From assembly GCA_019649035.1 (NCBI GenBank), contig BMAT01011361.1:306096-337657 (forward strand): DNA of 31,562 nt, read 5' to 3'. This document shows positions 7,910 to 21,138 of the stretch, piece after piece. The first letter of the stretch is position 1. The number at the start of each line of letters is the position of its first letter. Both the position numbers and the translations under genes were made by a program. Source of the stretch: Elysia marginata. Taxonomy: Eukaryota; Mollusca; Gastropoda; Plakobranchidae. Under the pieces are notes generated by a model. The model was not told where the DNA came from. It did not search any database and was given only the letters and a program-made list of their open reading frames with translations.

Positions 7910-10440
7910 TGACTTTTATAATCTCTGCGGCTCTGTGTTCTCTTTGAGATTGGTTTGGGGACGGATAGATTATTTACCGTATATCAGCTTTGTTGGAAAA
8001 GAGATTGAAAAATTTCTGGAAAAGTGAATAAACGTGTTACTGGGAATAAATAGGTAGTTTATTGAAAATTGGAAAAAAAGTAAGGCAGGCAGGGTAAAAC
8101 GAAAACAGTCGGAATTTTGATATATCAAATAATATTACTTTGTTCATCCAAGTGGCACATTGAAACGATGTATTTGTTTCCGTGCCATACACATAAATTC
8201 ATTATACTAAACATTTCAACTTTATGCATTTTACCTTGCTCCCATAACAAACAAATATTTAACACGAATATGCATGAAAATAGTAGACAATAAATATAAC
8301 ATAGTGACCACAAGATTATTGTACGAAACATTTAGGAGTATATATATGTAGTTTTTCAGAGCATAATTGTTTCAATTTATAAAAGACATAAAAAGCCAAC
8401 AGTAAAGCCTTTAAATCCAACTGATCTTGAGCAAAGCGATGTATTACTGAACCTATATGCTGTGAAATATTGATCCCATATTCTTGCTAAAAAATAGTTA
8501 ATAGGCCTACTATTCAAAGATGAATCGAAGTAAAGTTATAGCTTTGCAGCAGCAGCTGCTAGGGACATCTAGATTCGAGGAAAAAAAATAATTTTATTCA
8601 CTTCTTTTCAAATTTCAACAAAAATATGAGGTATTTTTTAATTTCTTTTTTGTCCCTTTCTCTAACAAAAAAAAAATTTTTTTAGAAAAAAGGCCGAAAA
8701 AATTCGTCTGAATCACGGATGCATATATACTTTTTTATCAGGCCCCTTTATGGTTTTGTGGTCGTTTCTTTTTGTGCATTGTTCCAAAAACTTTTTGTAA
8801 CAAAGGATTTTACTTAGTCCATATTAAAGTAATGCAGAAAAAAAAGAAATACCAAAGAAATGCTTGCGTGTGCATGTCGTACATGCGCCAAAATGGTTTC
8901 TTTTTTTTAATCTTGCCATACATACGTTGTGTTACTGTCATCTTTTCGCCTTTTATTATTAGTTGTGAGTTGTGCATTCGAATTCTTTAAAAAAAATTGA
9001 CAGGTTTTAGCCGTGAAAATGAAACAATAATTATGCTGTATGTTTTGTTTTTAAAAATTATTTTTATTAATGCTATGTGAAAACATTTTCCAGTTATCTA
9101 ATTTTTAAAGCTCTATTTATCCGTTCCTTGTTTTCCTGTATTGGAGGTTGTATAAAACAATACCTCAAATTCTAGTTTAAATATTTAGATGAAGCAATGC
9201 TATTCTGCTCTATCAAAAAGTGTAGTTCACAAATGCCAAGACCTGAACATGTTTAGAAAACAGGTTTGATAGGGTTTTCATGGGCCAGCACACATACAGC
9301 TGTATGGAAGTGCAAATTAGTTGTTAGTTCTAATTTAATAGTTACTCCCAAGTCTTTTGTAAAGGTTTAACACGAAAAACAAACAGATTATTTGAAAAAA
9401 AAAAAGTTTAAATGTTTTAAATGTATTCCGAAACTAAATATCAAGGAAGTTCTGCTATGTTTCATCTCATTTGTAACAAATTGAATATTGCCATGCGTGA
9501 CATGTTGCATCTCTTAGTTGTATCGAAAAAAAATTGATTCGCCAGTGCGCGAATTTGGGTTTAAAATGACCAAAAAAAAATTAGTCTCTTATTAAGATGT
9601 TCATTAGGGCTTCTCTTTCAGAAAAAGTTACATCAATCAAAATAATTGAACATTTAGGCGGTTTAAATTTAAACCAAACCAAAGTGTAGTCCATTAATGG
9701 GCTCTAATTATGCCTTGGTAGTCCGGAACAAACTAATTAATATATTTTCTATCATCTAAAAACGAATGACGGTGTTGGATACTTTGTTCATAGTGTGGTC
9801 TATACTGTAGTTTATACGACCATAACAGATTTATCTATTACATCTAAGAAAGTTTAACAAACCCAAGTTATTTGAGACCTTCGATTTTTTTTCCTTATAA
9901 AAAATTTTCGTTCGTTTTTTTAAGCATACATCTATTTCAGTTTAATTGACATTTTGAACTGACCTAGATAGCTATGGTATTGCCCTGGAGGAAGGAGAGC
10001 TTCATTAGGGCGAGCAAAACTGTTAGAATGTCCTACACTTAAGTGACAACTTCACGAAAAAAATGTTAAATGTACTTATAACTTCGTGTTCATGAAAGTA
10101 CAATAATTATTAATAAAAAATTCTACCATACTGTTTTCTTCAGTTAGATAGTAACGTTATTCTTTTTTTTTATAGTTCAGTTCCTGTGTCTTTCAACCGC
10201 AGTGACATCTTAAAGCTGGAGAAATAGGGAAAACTAAAGGTACAAATGTAAGGCATTGTTTTCCTTTAGGGCTGGTGAACCTAGGATTATATAAAGACTC
10301 CGCCTATCTCAAGTGTAATAACTCTAGTTTTTGCTTTATTGTCTAAGCAATATCCGTTTTGGAAGTTAAAGTTAAGAAGAACTAGAGGGTGCTTTTTGAA
10401 ATGTATTTCTTTTTTCATGTCTATATAATTTATCATGCAA
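7910..10440. other. Long AT-rich non-coding stretch
   Basis: No gene is supported. The minus-strand frame 8125-8331 and plus-strand frame 8772-8990 are Cys/hydrophobic-rich but lack domains and context. A perfect 16-bp palindrome, GGTTTAAATTTAAACC, lies at 9660-9675. TAGGCCTAC occurs at 8512-8520. The rest is poly-A/T-rich filler. Confidence 0.5.
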
Positions 10441-10449
10441 TGTGTCTGT

Positions 10450-10451
<2 letters not shown>

Positions 10452-10496
<45 letters not shown>

Positions 10497-10617
10497 TGTC
10501 TCTCTCTCACTGTCTCTCACGCTGTCTTTCTCTTCTATCTCCCTCCCTCTCTATATATATCTATCTCCCTCCCTCTCTCTCTATCTCTCTCCCTCCCTCT
10601 CTCACTTTCTCTCTGCA
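10452..10617 (+). repeat. (CT)n microsatellite, interrupted
   Basis: CT dinucleotides dominate, with GTCT, CCCT and TATATAT interruptions. The several overlapping Ser/Leu-rich plus-strand frames and the Arg/Glu-rich minus-strand frames here all translate the repeat and are not genes. Confidence 0.92.
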
Positions 10618-11028
10618 GCTTTCACCTTCGTTTATCTCACTCTTTCGCCTTCGTTCTTTGTCCCTCTGTGTGTTAATTCTCTTTTTCGTCGCTAACGTCC
10701 TACCTACCTGCAACGACCTACACCGGAAAGCAACAGATGAGGCCAACAGACAATAAAAAATACCTTGAGCTTGTATTTTTAAGTTCTAAATGGACACGAA
10801 GGAGGAAGTTGAAGATTAAAACAATAGGTCTTTAGGCCCATCATTGTGACTCTGTTTACAAAATTAAAAAAAAACAATACTTAACTAGATTACATTCAAA
10901 AGGTTCGGCTTTTTTTAATTTAGATACAAAGTTTACAATGGAGATTTTAACGATGGTTATAGAAAATTCCCAATGCCACACGAAGAAAGAACTGCATAAC
11001 ACGTTGAGCCTAAACTACAATCTTTTCT

Positions 11029-11045
11029 ATCTATCTCTCTCCCCT

Positions 11046-11076
<31 letters not shown>

Positions 11077-11078
11077 AA

Positions 11079-11112
<34 letters not shown>

Positions 11113-11121
11113 TTCTTTTCT
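11029..11121 (+). repeat. (CT)n microsatellite
   Basis: CT dinucleotide array with a single AACT interruption near 11077. It decays to TTTCTTTTT at the right end. It lies about 400 bases from the previous CT array and has the same strand polarity. Confidence 0.92.
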
Positions 11122-14100
11122 AGCTTTGATCTGCTGACCAAAACATTTCCTTTTCAGAGTAGAAAGCCGAGGTATGGAAGAACAAAGAACCAGTGTATCG
11201 TAGTAAGTCCCGTTACACCTCCAGGCTTGGTTGTTAGGGAAAAATATACCCGTTTAAACATGTCTTCTTGACCTTTGTTTTCTCAGTAGATGCCGTTTGC
11301 TTCTGTGCTAATGTCAGGCCGGCCACCGTTGTCAGTAGAAGATGATCAAACTAAAATTGTGTGCCAGTGTGTCTGTGTGTGTGTTTATGTGAAGGGTTGA
11401 ATAGAGAAACAAGTAATAGGTAAAGAATGACATTGAACTCTATGTTGTTATTTTTTTTTTATTGAGAAGAAAAATTAAATCTCTACAAAGTATTTGTCTC
11501 ACGTCCTGCGTGAATGAGTGGGTTGTCGTACTTTTAACATTCAATGAAGTTAAAGTTTTAAGCAAGACATTTTTTCGATGCTTCCAACCGTGAAACGTTT
11601 TAATAAAATTAGCCATATTCCGTGGAAAGGTATACATTTTTTGCTGTTTCGAAACATAGAGAAATTGGTTAAAAAGTAATATTTAAATTTTTTTTTCAAA
11701 ACGGAAAATCTCGACTGATTCGCCCTGAATGCGAGACATTTCACAAATACAAAAAATACCATGTTTAGATTATTTTTCTCAGGGGCATTACATCATTACT
11801 GATAACAACTTGACAATATTGAACTATATTTTGTTTACTCCCCAGTCTGGGATGGCAAGTTAACAATAACAGAAGGCTTGGTTTTGAAAATTAAAAGTCG
11901 AGTTAAAAGTAAAAAAGCAACTGGCTTCAGTCGTGAAGAACTATTGTTAAAGTCGTCTTGTACTGGCGCAGTCAAAACTTTATGAAATTTTACATTTTAA
12001 GCAGGCAAAGAAAAAAAATATTTTGATTAAAAAAGATACGCAACAAAAAAACTTGATTGACGACCTTACTATCTAAAGCACCTTTTTGAAAAGTTAATAA
12101 TTTGCATTGTTAGAACCCCTCCTTTGATAAAAAGAAATTCTATCCATGCCTAATCATACAACAGTTTTGTAAGATTTGTCGTACATTTTTTGCAGTTTTC
12201 CAACCCATTATACAAATCACCACCAAAACACCAACAAATCTTCCCGCGAGTAGGATTTTAACTCTTTATCAATTTTCTAAGCGATTTTCGGTGTGGGAAC
12301 ATTCTTCAAAACGGCTGCCCCATTCAACACAGCAAAGCCTTCGAGTCAGCTGATCTTTAATACGTTATGAAGAGAAGAAACCGCATCATAGAAGCTGAAT
12401 TCTGACCTTCATTGTTTTAATCTTTGTCTTAGCAAGAACTCCGGTTTTCATAATTGTGCTAAGAACGACATTGAAAACCAAGCAGTGTTCAGTTAAGGAT
12501 AAGCCTGTAGGGCTCCCGTTATTTTGTTTTTGCTTAACTTCGTAACAAATATAGGTATACCTAATAAAACCTGTCGATTACAGGTGATGATCAAAGTATC
12601 ACACAAATTCTACAGACTTTGTTTATTTAGATGAGGTGAGTGACTTTAAGAAATGATGAAAATCATGAGGGCAATGCTTGCTTAGAGTTTTATTACGAGC
12701 CTCCCCCCTTCCCCTTTCTCACAAACACACACACACACAAACACACACATGCGCACCATTTATAAGGACAGAAGTAAAAACAAGAAGGTTTTATATAAAA
12801 GCATTCAATTAACACAAATCCGCTGATAAACCAATTGCCTGCTTTTTAACTTCTGTTCTTAAACGATTATTGTCGTTATATAACTTTATATCTTCATTAA
12901 CACACAGTTAGTTTGGAAAACCATACGGTAAGGTGGAAATAATCCACACCCTTTTATTTTTAATATTGCAATCATTTTTTCACCAATCTTCCCACATTAT
13001 GAATATTAACCGTATTACAATATTCAAAAAGGGTGCATTTTCATTCTTTTGATAAAATACTGCTTTTGATCACTGCAGTATATTCATGATAACACACAGA
13101 TGTAGTAAGACTACAACAAAGAAGCACTTCTCACCAACGATATGAGAAAACTTCTACACGAAGTAATAATACGGTGTTTATTTAGTAGGGTTATCACCAT
13201 TATACGCCGCAATCAAGGTCTTTGTCTAATGCAACTTAGAATTTTATAACTCTTTACTTTGAGTATAATTATCTCGCTATGTTCTTCCAATCTCTCCCAT
13301 ACATTGCCATTGTGTAACATCGTATCCATCTTTTCGTAGCACAATATTGCCTTTTGTCTGGTCGCTCCATTTGTTCCCGAACCCGCAGCACATTCTTGTG
13401 ACATTAATGATCATGGAATTAAAGACTGATGTCAGTAATGGTACCTTTGTTTTCAGAAGCTGACCACTAAGATTTTGCCAAGGACTCTTGATAATGGATT
13501 TTTTTTTCTGCTTCTGAAGTTGGAGAAATGTCACTTCTGTTATCATTATGAGGAACCATTATTAATATCCCTATAAATGATCGATCTGAAGCAGCTTGAT
13601 GGCTCTTTGAATAAAAAAAACATTTACTAGGTCATTAAAATAATATTTCACAGAACTTCAGAGAGTCATCAAAGAATAGTTCATTCCGTAGAAATCTGCT
13701 CATTATAAACGATGGATTGACAGGTTTAACCTTTAGAAAGGTCTGTGTGCCGTGATATATTATCTGGACTTTGATTTTCTAGTGCTTTCCCATAGATATA
13801 GCATCAATGAAATAAAAAAAAATACAATTTAGATCATTAATTTTACATTATAATTGAAAGATATAAATACAAAACTAAGGATATAAGCTAGTACATTTTT
13901 TTTGGTCTGTTTGAGTTGAGTGTATAACATCTCGTTTTGATAGCTATAAACCTAATCTCATCAGGAGTATGATGATTTCTACCTTCAGGTGTCTAGTCTA
14001 TCTCCGTCAGTACCAATATTACTGAAGTGATAGTAAAAGATCCTAAGTTTTTGTCTTTAACAGCACTATTTAAGACAAAATTATAAATGTGTTGGCAATT

Positions 14101-15230
14101 TTGAAATTGAACACAACGAGAATAACAATATTATGGGAAAAGTTAGAAGAATTTATAAACAAAAGGGCCTTCGAATAAAAAAATAAAACTAAATGGTTTT
14201 CCGCATGGTTTAGTGAAAAAAAGCTCAAAGTCCATCATTAAATTAAAAGAATACCATTCTTGTTTCATTTCGAGGTAACTATCACTAGTTTAAAGTGTGC
14301 AGTCTAGAGTTAGGTAGCTCGATATCTTTTAAAGAAACATAGATATGAGAAATGAAACAGTTGGAAATTGTTAAACATATGAGTATCTAAATGATGGTTC
14401 GAAACAACATGGACTATGTTACACTTAAAAACAACATATTCGACCTATCAAAAAGTTTTTTCCACGTTTTAAACCTGTAACCTATGCTTATCTAAAAATC
14501 TATTCTCATGAAATCCACAAGGAAACTGGAAACCCATTTTTATCTATATTTCCTTTCGTTCGTTGAGTGTTAAAATAGTATCGTTTCATATATTTTTTCA
14601 TGAATTATTCAATCTTTAAAAACAGGATTCGTTCCAGCAAGTTTTAACCAAGCACGTGTTATTCCATTGTTGATTACACTTAATTAAAACGAGATGAAAA
14701 ATTTCAAACTAGGGTCAGGCAACAAGACTTGTAAAAAATCTAACCGTTTTGTTTTATTATACCCTTGGTTGGGATCTCCGCATCGCTAATGTGCAAAAAC
14801 TTTGCTACTTAGAACTTAGATGATAGTCACGCTTTCATCAGGCCATATTTGGCACTGAAGACTGGTAAAAAAAAAACTGACACGTTCGTTTGTATTATTC
14901 AGATTTGATTTGAGTAACTCTTAACTCTCAAAGCGTCCAGAAACATACGTGAACAAACTATAACGCGTACAAAACACGCTGTTTCAGACTTGTCACAAAT
15001 TCCTCAGGGCGAAAAATACATCACACGTGTCTTTAAAAAACTGCATTAGCTCACAGTATCATGTTGCACCCGAAACAGTACAGCATCTTCTGGTTTTCCA
15101 GTGTCAGGAAAATATAACTGTTTCCTTTCATACACCAATGACTTTCTTATACGCAAGCAGCATTTATGTTTGGAGCTCTTTTCCCGTAGCCATCCAGTAT
15201 TTTGAATGACATTTAAAGAACTTATCTTAC
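11122..15230. other. Long non-coding stretch
   Basis: No supported gene. There is a short TG-rich run at about 11361-11392 and an interrupted CA run at about 12720-12750. The overlapping minus-strand frames 13213-13404 and 13277-13546, and those at 11440-11762, have no recognisable domain. The plus-strand frame 15027-15209 is likewise unrecognised. Nothing resembles a SINE head. Confidence 0.5.
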
Positions 15231-15237
15231 AATCGTA

Positions 15238-15402
15238 TTATTGTAAGTATTATTAGTAGTAATAGTAGTATAATTACTAAAATCATTCATATTATCATTA
15301 GTATTGTTGCTTTTAATATTTTTTTACTCCCATTATCATTATTGTTATTATTATTCTTTTTATTAATATTATTATTATCATGATTATTATTATTGGTACT
15401 AG
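15238..15402 (+). repeat. Degenerate (ATT)n repeat
   Basis: ATT/ATC trinucleotides recur with many substitutions. Unlike the TTA run at 2.2 kb, I see no LINE 3' end directly upstream, so its origin is unclear. Confidence 0.7.
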
Positions 15403-17400
15403 TTATGGCAGCCCCTGCTTTGCATCGGTATTAAATTGGGTATATGTAGAAGATACCACCAACTTTATTACTCCCTTCCGTGATCTCTTTCTTGCACATC
15501 CTTAATTAAGCCCAGATTCTAATTCATGCCAAACCTGTTAACAAATTCTATCTGATTTTTTTAGAAAAAAAGATCCTGAGCAAACTTTTTAAACAGTGTA
15601 TTATGTCAAAAAAATGTATTAAAACGGGTTTTAAAAATACTCTTAAAACTCCTAATACCCTAACCAAGTTTCTCCTTGATTTTCTCTGAAAATACGAAAA
15701 TACACCAATTTGAGCAATTTTACTGAGTAAAAAATTTCTGCTAAAAGAATACAAAATAGTAACGTAAAACTATTCAAATAATTCATTACTGTCAAAAGTT
15801 TAGTAGGCTACAACCTACAAGTTTGTAGTATTATGTATTTATTGTAAAAATGGCAGACAGCCAGTTTTACAAAGGGCAATAACCCAACAATCGTCGAGGT
15901 ACAAACAAAAAGGAAAACAAAATTCGCAAAAAGATATCTTTACTTTAGCATTCTCGATTATCATTATAATTACGAAAAATTGTGAATGGAAAAAAAATAT
16001 AATGCCTTATAAACAACTGTGTTGTTATCGTGTGTTAACAAAAGAATACAGTTTAATTCTAAGTCCAGAAAACATGCTACCAATACCTGAATGTATGTCT
16101 ACTTTTTAATTAAATAGTATATTTTTTGGCACATTAACATGTGCGAAATGGCTTCACCGGTGACAAGAATAAATAATTTGCATCTTAGTTCTAAAACCAC
16201 AGGTCTTTTTATCATTGTAGTGTATGCCTACTTTTATCGTATCTTTGATATAAATATTATTACGTTCTCAATGATCTCTACAGGTTATGTTACTCGTTTT
16301 TCCCTATTCTAGATAAAATTACCGATGCTATGTAAGATTGAGTAATAATATTCACAGGGCAGAGTAAAAACACCGCCAGTTTAGCTCTAAAATGTTACTG
16401 AGGAAGGCTCTCTTTGGTCTCTCTTCAATTAAACTGGACATTTTACCAATGTGACATTCACCTTGCCACCAACAGTATATAACGGGAAAGTTAAAAGAGT
16501 ACCTCGCTATCAGTTTCATCTTCAGGATTTTTTTTATTTTATAACAAACCAAATATTTTTTACGATATTTGAACGACTTGCAGTTACGCGGGACGGTTCT
16601 CAGTTTGTGCTTTTCATAGAAATTAGGCGGCTACGTGTAATGCATGCCCAGATACAATAGAGGTACATTATATTGTCTTGGTTTCCTTTAAAATGAATAA
16701 ACGGGGTCTGTAACTGAAAAAGACCGGTTTTTTTTTAGGTTTGCTAGGCCTTTTACAACATCAATTCTATCCTAATAGGCAAACACGACTCACAAAAGTC
16801 ACGCTGCATTTGGTATTTTTAGGTTAAAGTCTAATAAGGATTTTCAAAGAGAAAGGTATAGACGAGATTTTCTCTTCTATTACTTTTCTCCCACTTTCTA
16901 ATATTTTTTTTCTTCGATGGCTCTCCTCTCATTTCTTCCTATGTTTTGTTTTTTTTTCTCTTTTTCTTTTTTAAATATCCCTGTTGTTCCTCCTCAGTTG
17001 AATCTTTTTTTGTAATCCTCTACAAACGACTACTTTAAAAAAATTTTCTTTAAAAAGTTCAGGATAACTTAAAAATAAACTTAATAAAGACACTAATATT
17101 CAAAATAAGTCTTAGGTGACTTGATCCTAAATCCTTTTCAGTCCCTCACTCACCCTGCAACAGAACAGCTTGGTTCCTAACATTTCATAATTATAACGTA
17201 GAAACGCGACCCATGTAAAGAGTGGCTATTGTCAAACTCAGGCATATTGATGAGAAAATTAGGACGAAGTTATTGTTTGAATCTTATCCTCCAAAGGGGA
17301 CGCTTTCCTTCATAAAAGTTCGCCGCTTTGGTATCTCTGCTTGGCGAGGTCTCCTAATTTATCAAGACCTTGTTGGAGTCTAGCTTTTGAGAGGCGCAGT
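15403..17400. other. AT-rich non-coding stretch
   Basis: No gene supported. The frames at 15548-15754 and 16352-16552 (minus) and 16451-16660 (plus) overlap AT-rich sequence and lack domains. A pyrimidine-rich stretch lies at about 16870-16990. The sequence at 17150-17400 is slightly more GC-rich but shows no open frame of note. Confidence 0.45.
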
Positions 17401-17441
17401 GTAAAGACCTAGGCCGCCGTATGGTCGCCTAGGTAAAGACC
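17401..17441. repeat. Small nested direct and inverted repeat
   Basis: The nonamer GTAAAGACC occurs at 17401-17409 and 17433-17441. It encloses an inverted pair, ACCTAGGC (17407-17414) and GCCTAGGT (17427-17434). The layout looks like a tiny insertion with its own flanking duplication, but at this size chance is a strong alternative. Confidence 0.35.
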
Positions 17442-19700
17442 AATCAAGGGACCCAGATATCTTAGTAAAGAGTAAAACTTGAAATATAGCTTATTAAGTC
17501 AATAAAGCCTTTTGTAATAACGCAAAAAGCAATTAAAAAGGACATCATTTTTTACCGTTTTTCAGATCTTTCCTTAAATTGTATCTATAACTCCAGCTAC
17601 CAATGCATGATTAGGGTGTTTTGTACAAAATATTGGGTAACAATTATTTTATTTCAATAATATTAAGCTCTGGTTTTTAATTACTTTGCCATAGTTTGTC
17701 GCATAAGTATATTACCTTACAATGTTATGACCAATGGCTCTTTCACAGGTCAAATATATCATGGATAAAAAGTCTCGTGTTTCATGGCTAAAGCGAGTTA
17801 GATAAAAAGACTGCTCCGTTACTTTAAATGGGATACTCATTGGCTTTGCTTTGTAATGAGAGATGTAGGTTAGGCCTACTCAATTCACTTACTTGTACGT
17901 GACAGAAGGCACGTAAATTTAGAAGCAGCTCAAGGTATTTGAACAAGGAAATTAATGTCAGATAAACAGGTGAGCAATGGCTGAGAGTATAGTAGGGAAA
18001 GATTATGAGTTGTATTATTTTCAAACCAAGTGCAGACTCCAATATAGTGACAGAGCTGTCTTATGCAATGACATCGTTTTAAAAAAAGTCAATCCTTTAT
18101 GAATTTGACGGAGTTTTTTAAAAGGTTATTATTCTGTCATTTTAGAACATGAGCATTAGTTTTTATGCATTTTAGTGTAACAGTAAAGTTTCCCAAGACA
18201 ACGACATTGGCTATTTTAGATAATGTAGTTGTTTTGATGCAATTGTATTTTAAAACTCTTTGTTTTTGTTTAATGTAACACTCTTTTACAACGGTTTTAA
18301 CTCTCGCTAATGTGGCTTTATTCTGCTACGATGTATGTGTTATCCGCCCTATGCACTGTTTTAGTTGACTTTAGGCGCTCATTTTAGCTATGTTTGACTT
18401 TCTCATGATCATACCATACTGAATTTCAAGAATGCGTGACAAAATGCAGTGTACCATTTTTTGACTTATTGAATGTGAGAGTGAAAAAAAATCTAATTTA
18501 TGAATTAAAGATTATTTACTTTTTTTCAGGATAATGGCTATTTTAGGTTTAAAATTCATTGACAAACTGGTTACTCAAATAGTTCATTGACTTTCAAAAC
18601 AAAAACCCATAGCTTTCGTTTAAGTGTTTAAATGATGATTCATGTGAAATGCTATTATTGTTTTGTTGTTTTGTTGTTTTTGGTTTTTTTTACTTAATTC
18701 TTGCAACTGGGTAGGACTATAACCGTATTAAACAAGTAGTAATTATCGACTATCAACATGTGTGTGCCCATTCCAAAACATCGGTTTCCGAACCAATATC
18801 CGCTATGTATGGTTTGATACCGGTGGACGTCTCTCATCCACCTACAGGGCTAAAAAACATCAGAGAAGAAGGATACAAGCAGAGATTGCTATAGGCTTTT
18901 CTGCACCTAACCAGGGGATCCAAGACTTGACCTGTTTTCCTATTCACTGCCATGTGAGGGAAGCTCTTAATGCTCCTTCCTAGATTGGGAGATAAGAGGA
19001 TCTGGAAACATGGACGTGCCAGCTTCTGAGGCTTTGGTGGTTGCCTTTTATCTCGTTTTATGCTCGCGTTCTTGTTAGTATTTTGTATTGACAAATGACT
19101 CTGCGGGAAGTTCTTGGGTTAAATATTATTAGATATACGTTTCAATAAATCACTACTTGTTAGAAAAAAAGCATTTGCATCTGAATCTTTCTTCGACAAA
19201 GATAATAATTATTTTTGGTCTAAGGTCGTTGCTAAAAATTGCATTTTAAGGGTCTGAACTATTGGTTTTTATGGGGAAAGCTCTGGATCACTACCTCTGC
19301 ATTTGAGACTGATGAGATATGATATAATACGTTTAACCAAGACTTCAATCTCTGTTGTTTTCACAAGGTACAAACGTCTGTCATCAATGTAAAAAGGACA
19401 AAATGCAACAAACGAAAAGAAGGGCGCTTTAAAAAGTTTATTAGTTACTTGAGTTAAAAAGACACGAGTGGTGAGTGTGTAAATGAAAAAAAGAATAGTG
19501 AAACAAAGGTATAATCGATAGCATAAAAATAGGAGCACTGTAATAAATAAAACACACTCAAGGGGAACAACATTGTTCAGTTAAGGCTAATAGGGTTTGG
19601 CACCAAGTTATGTTCTACGAGGGCTTGGTTCTATTACCATCGATACAAGATTTCAGGGTCCAATGTTGAGAATGTCCATCGATGAGTGGTAAGAGGTCGT
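17442..19700. other. Non-coding stretch with one GC-richer patch
   Basis: Mostly AT-rich. TAGGCCTAC occurs at 17871-17879. At 18762-19094 the sequence is more GC-rich and open on both strands (73 codons plus, 86 codons minus). I recognise neither product and cannot choose a strand. The 89-codon minus frame at 19269-19538 is hydrophobic and unrecognised. Confidence 0.4.
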
Positions 19701-19778
19701 GAGGTCCGTCAGACTACCAACATACTACCGTGTTTACGAAACAGAACGACTGCAGTAAAGGCCATCTGTGAAGTCTGA

Positions 19779-19955
19779 GATTTAAGGCCCACAGTCTGTG
19801 TAACCAGCGATACAGGACACCCAGTCGCTAACAACTTCGGGCAGGACCAGGCAAGCAACTGGACCCACTTACAAAGACGTCGAGGCAAGGATGGGGTTGA
19901 AGTCACAGAGGCATCAGCACCATGGAATAAAAGTTTAACAGATCAAGAGGCTTAA
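19779..19955 (+). CDS. Possible exon-like fragment, unidentified
   Basis: A 58-codon stretch is open on the plus strand between stops, with a hydrophilic, soluble-protein-like composition (TSDTGHPVANN, RRRGKDGVEV). It begins directly after a TGA and has no Met. A CACAG|T acceptor-like site occurs near 19793. The opposite strand is also open here (19709-19906, 65 codons), so strand choice is uncertain. The patch 19680-19930 is more GC-rich than the surroundings. No domain is recognised. Confidence 0.12.
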   Translation, partial: DLRPTVCVTSDTGHPVANNFGQDQASNWTHLQRRRGKDGVEVTEASAPWNKSLTDQEA

Positions 19956-21060
19956 AGCACGCCACAGCGCATACGATGTTTTGGCAACGAGAGTAATTTG
20001 TAGGATTTTCAACAAAATATTGATAAAGTTCACACAACGGTAGTGTCCCAACTTACCAGACCTATAGCCCGATTGTAGTAACCTACCAGTAATAATAATA
20101 TATATTAAGTCATCGTCTCTCAAGTGCTTGATTTTCAAAATGCCACAGGTAGACCTTAAGCCTGTTAGTTAAATCTTCACTATCAGGTACGAATAGATTG
20201 GACCTCGCCCTTCAAAAACAGTGTCGCTAACACACAGTGTTTCACATAATACAAATAAAAATGATTTTCTATAGAGAATTCAACAAAAAAAAACATGTTC
20301 CTAGACCAAACAACTAGGAAACACAGGACTCTCATTAGCGGTGAGATTTTTAACTTGAATATGCCATCATGAAAGACTGAGAGAAAAACCAAACCTTTAA
20401 GATTTGTACTTCCTCTTACACTGCTCCTCGCCTCGAAAAGGTGGTGAAAAGAAATTAATTGGACACGATTTTTATTCTCCCAGATAAGGCAATACACAGG
20501 ATCGCTGGAAAGCAAAGATGTGGATCACCCGAACTCACACAATCACAAAACCTTTCCTTCACAAACACAGCCACTACCGAGCTAGCTTTATGGTTTTAAA
20601 ACAGATAACAACTTGTTTGCGTAGTCATTTTGGGAACGGTAACACTATGGCTACAGCTACAAATGTTTGCTTAATAATGAGACGTGATCTTCTGATAGCT
20701 CTTTTAACAAAATGATTGCCAACCTGTCAGATCTATTGAACAAATGCATTCATCGTTTTCTGCTGTTTTGGTTATGATCAAGCTTTCAAGCTGCGTGCAC
20801 AAGAGAAAGACGTTAATCTTAAAGATATCTGTTTGAAACACAAAAATTTGCTTGATCACCTAAGCAAATAAATCTTCCTTAGGTTGGCACTAGATACCTC
20901 ACTCCCCATCCATTTTTCAAATTCTAAACAAAGATCTGAACCGCCACGGTTCACTTTTTTGTGCAATAGTCCTTTCGTTACGTCTTTTAAACAAAGACTT
21001 TTCCATTTCCTGTCGAGTCTTTGAACTACAAGTTTTCTGCGTCGTCCCAAAACAAAGGCC
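19956..21060. other. Non-coding stretch, nothing recognised
   Basis: The 110-codon minus-strand frame at 20183-20515 is hydrophobic near its middle and has no motif I recognise. Frames at 20518-20715 and 20856-21050 are also unassigned. No repeats or tRNA-like boxes were found. Confidence 0.4.
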
Positions 21061-21065
21061 TAAAC

Positions 21066-21087
21066 CGCGCTTTTTTCGCGCTTTTTT
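21066..21087 (+). repeat. 11-bp CpG-containing tandem dimer
   Basis: The unit CGCGCTTTTTT is repeated exactly twice, head to tail. It stands out because CpG is otherwise sparse in this AT-rich stretch. Confidence 0.7.
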
Positions 21088-21138
21088 CTATCGTGGCTAA
21101 AGGAATTCTGGAAAATGCTCCAAGCAAAAAACATTGGT

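Noticed and set aside
10287-10756. Overlapping Ser/Leu-rich and Arg/Glu-rich frames
   Set aside because: They translate a CT dinucleotide array in several frames and on both strands. The same applies at 28332-28658, 30208-30396, 30403-30651 and 24456-24815.
13640-13700. Possible third copy of the 133-bp dispersed repeat (AACTTCAGAG...GAATAGTTCATTCC)
   Set aside because: Only short patches match, and they fade immediately, as expected by chance in AT-rich DNA.
20183-20515. 110-codon minus-strand frame, one of the longest non-repetitive frames
   Set aside because: It has no recognisable domain, sits in ordinary AT-rich sequence and has no splice or promoter context. Frames of this length arise by chance in 31 kb.
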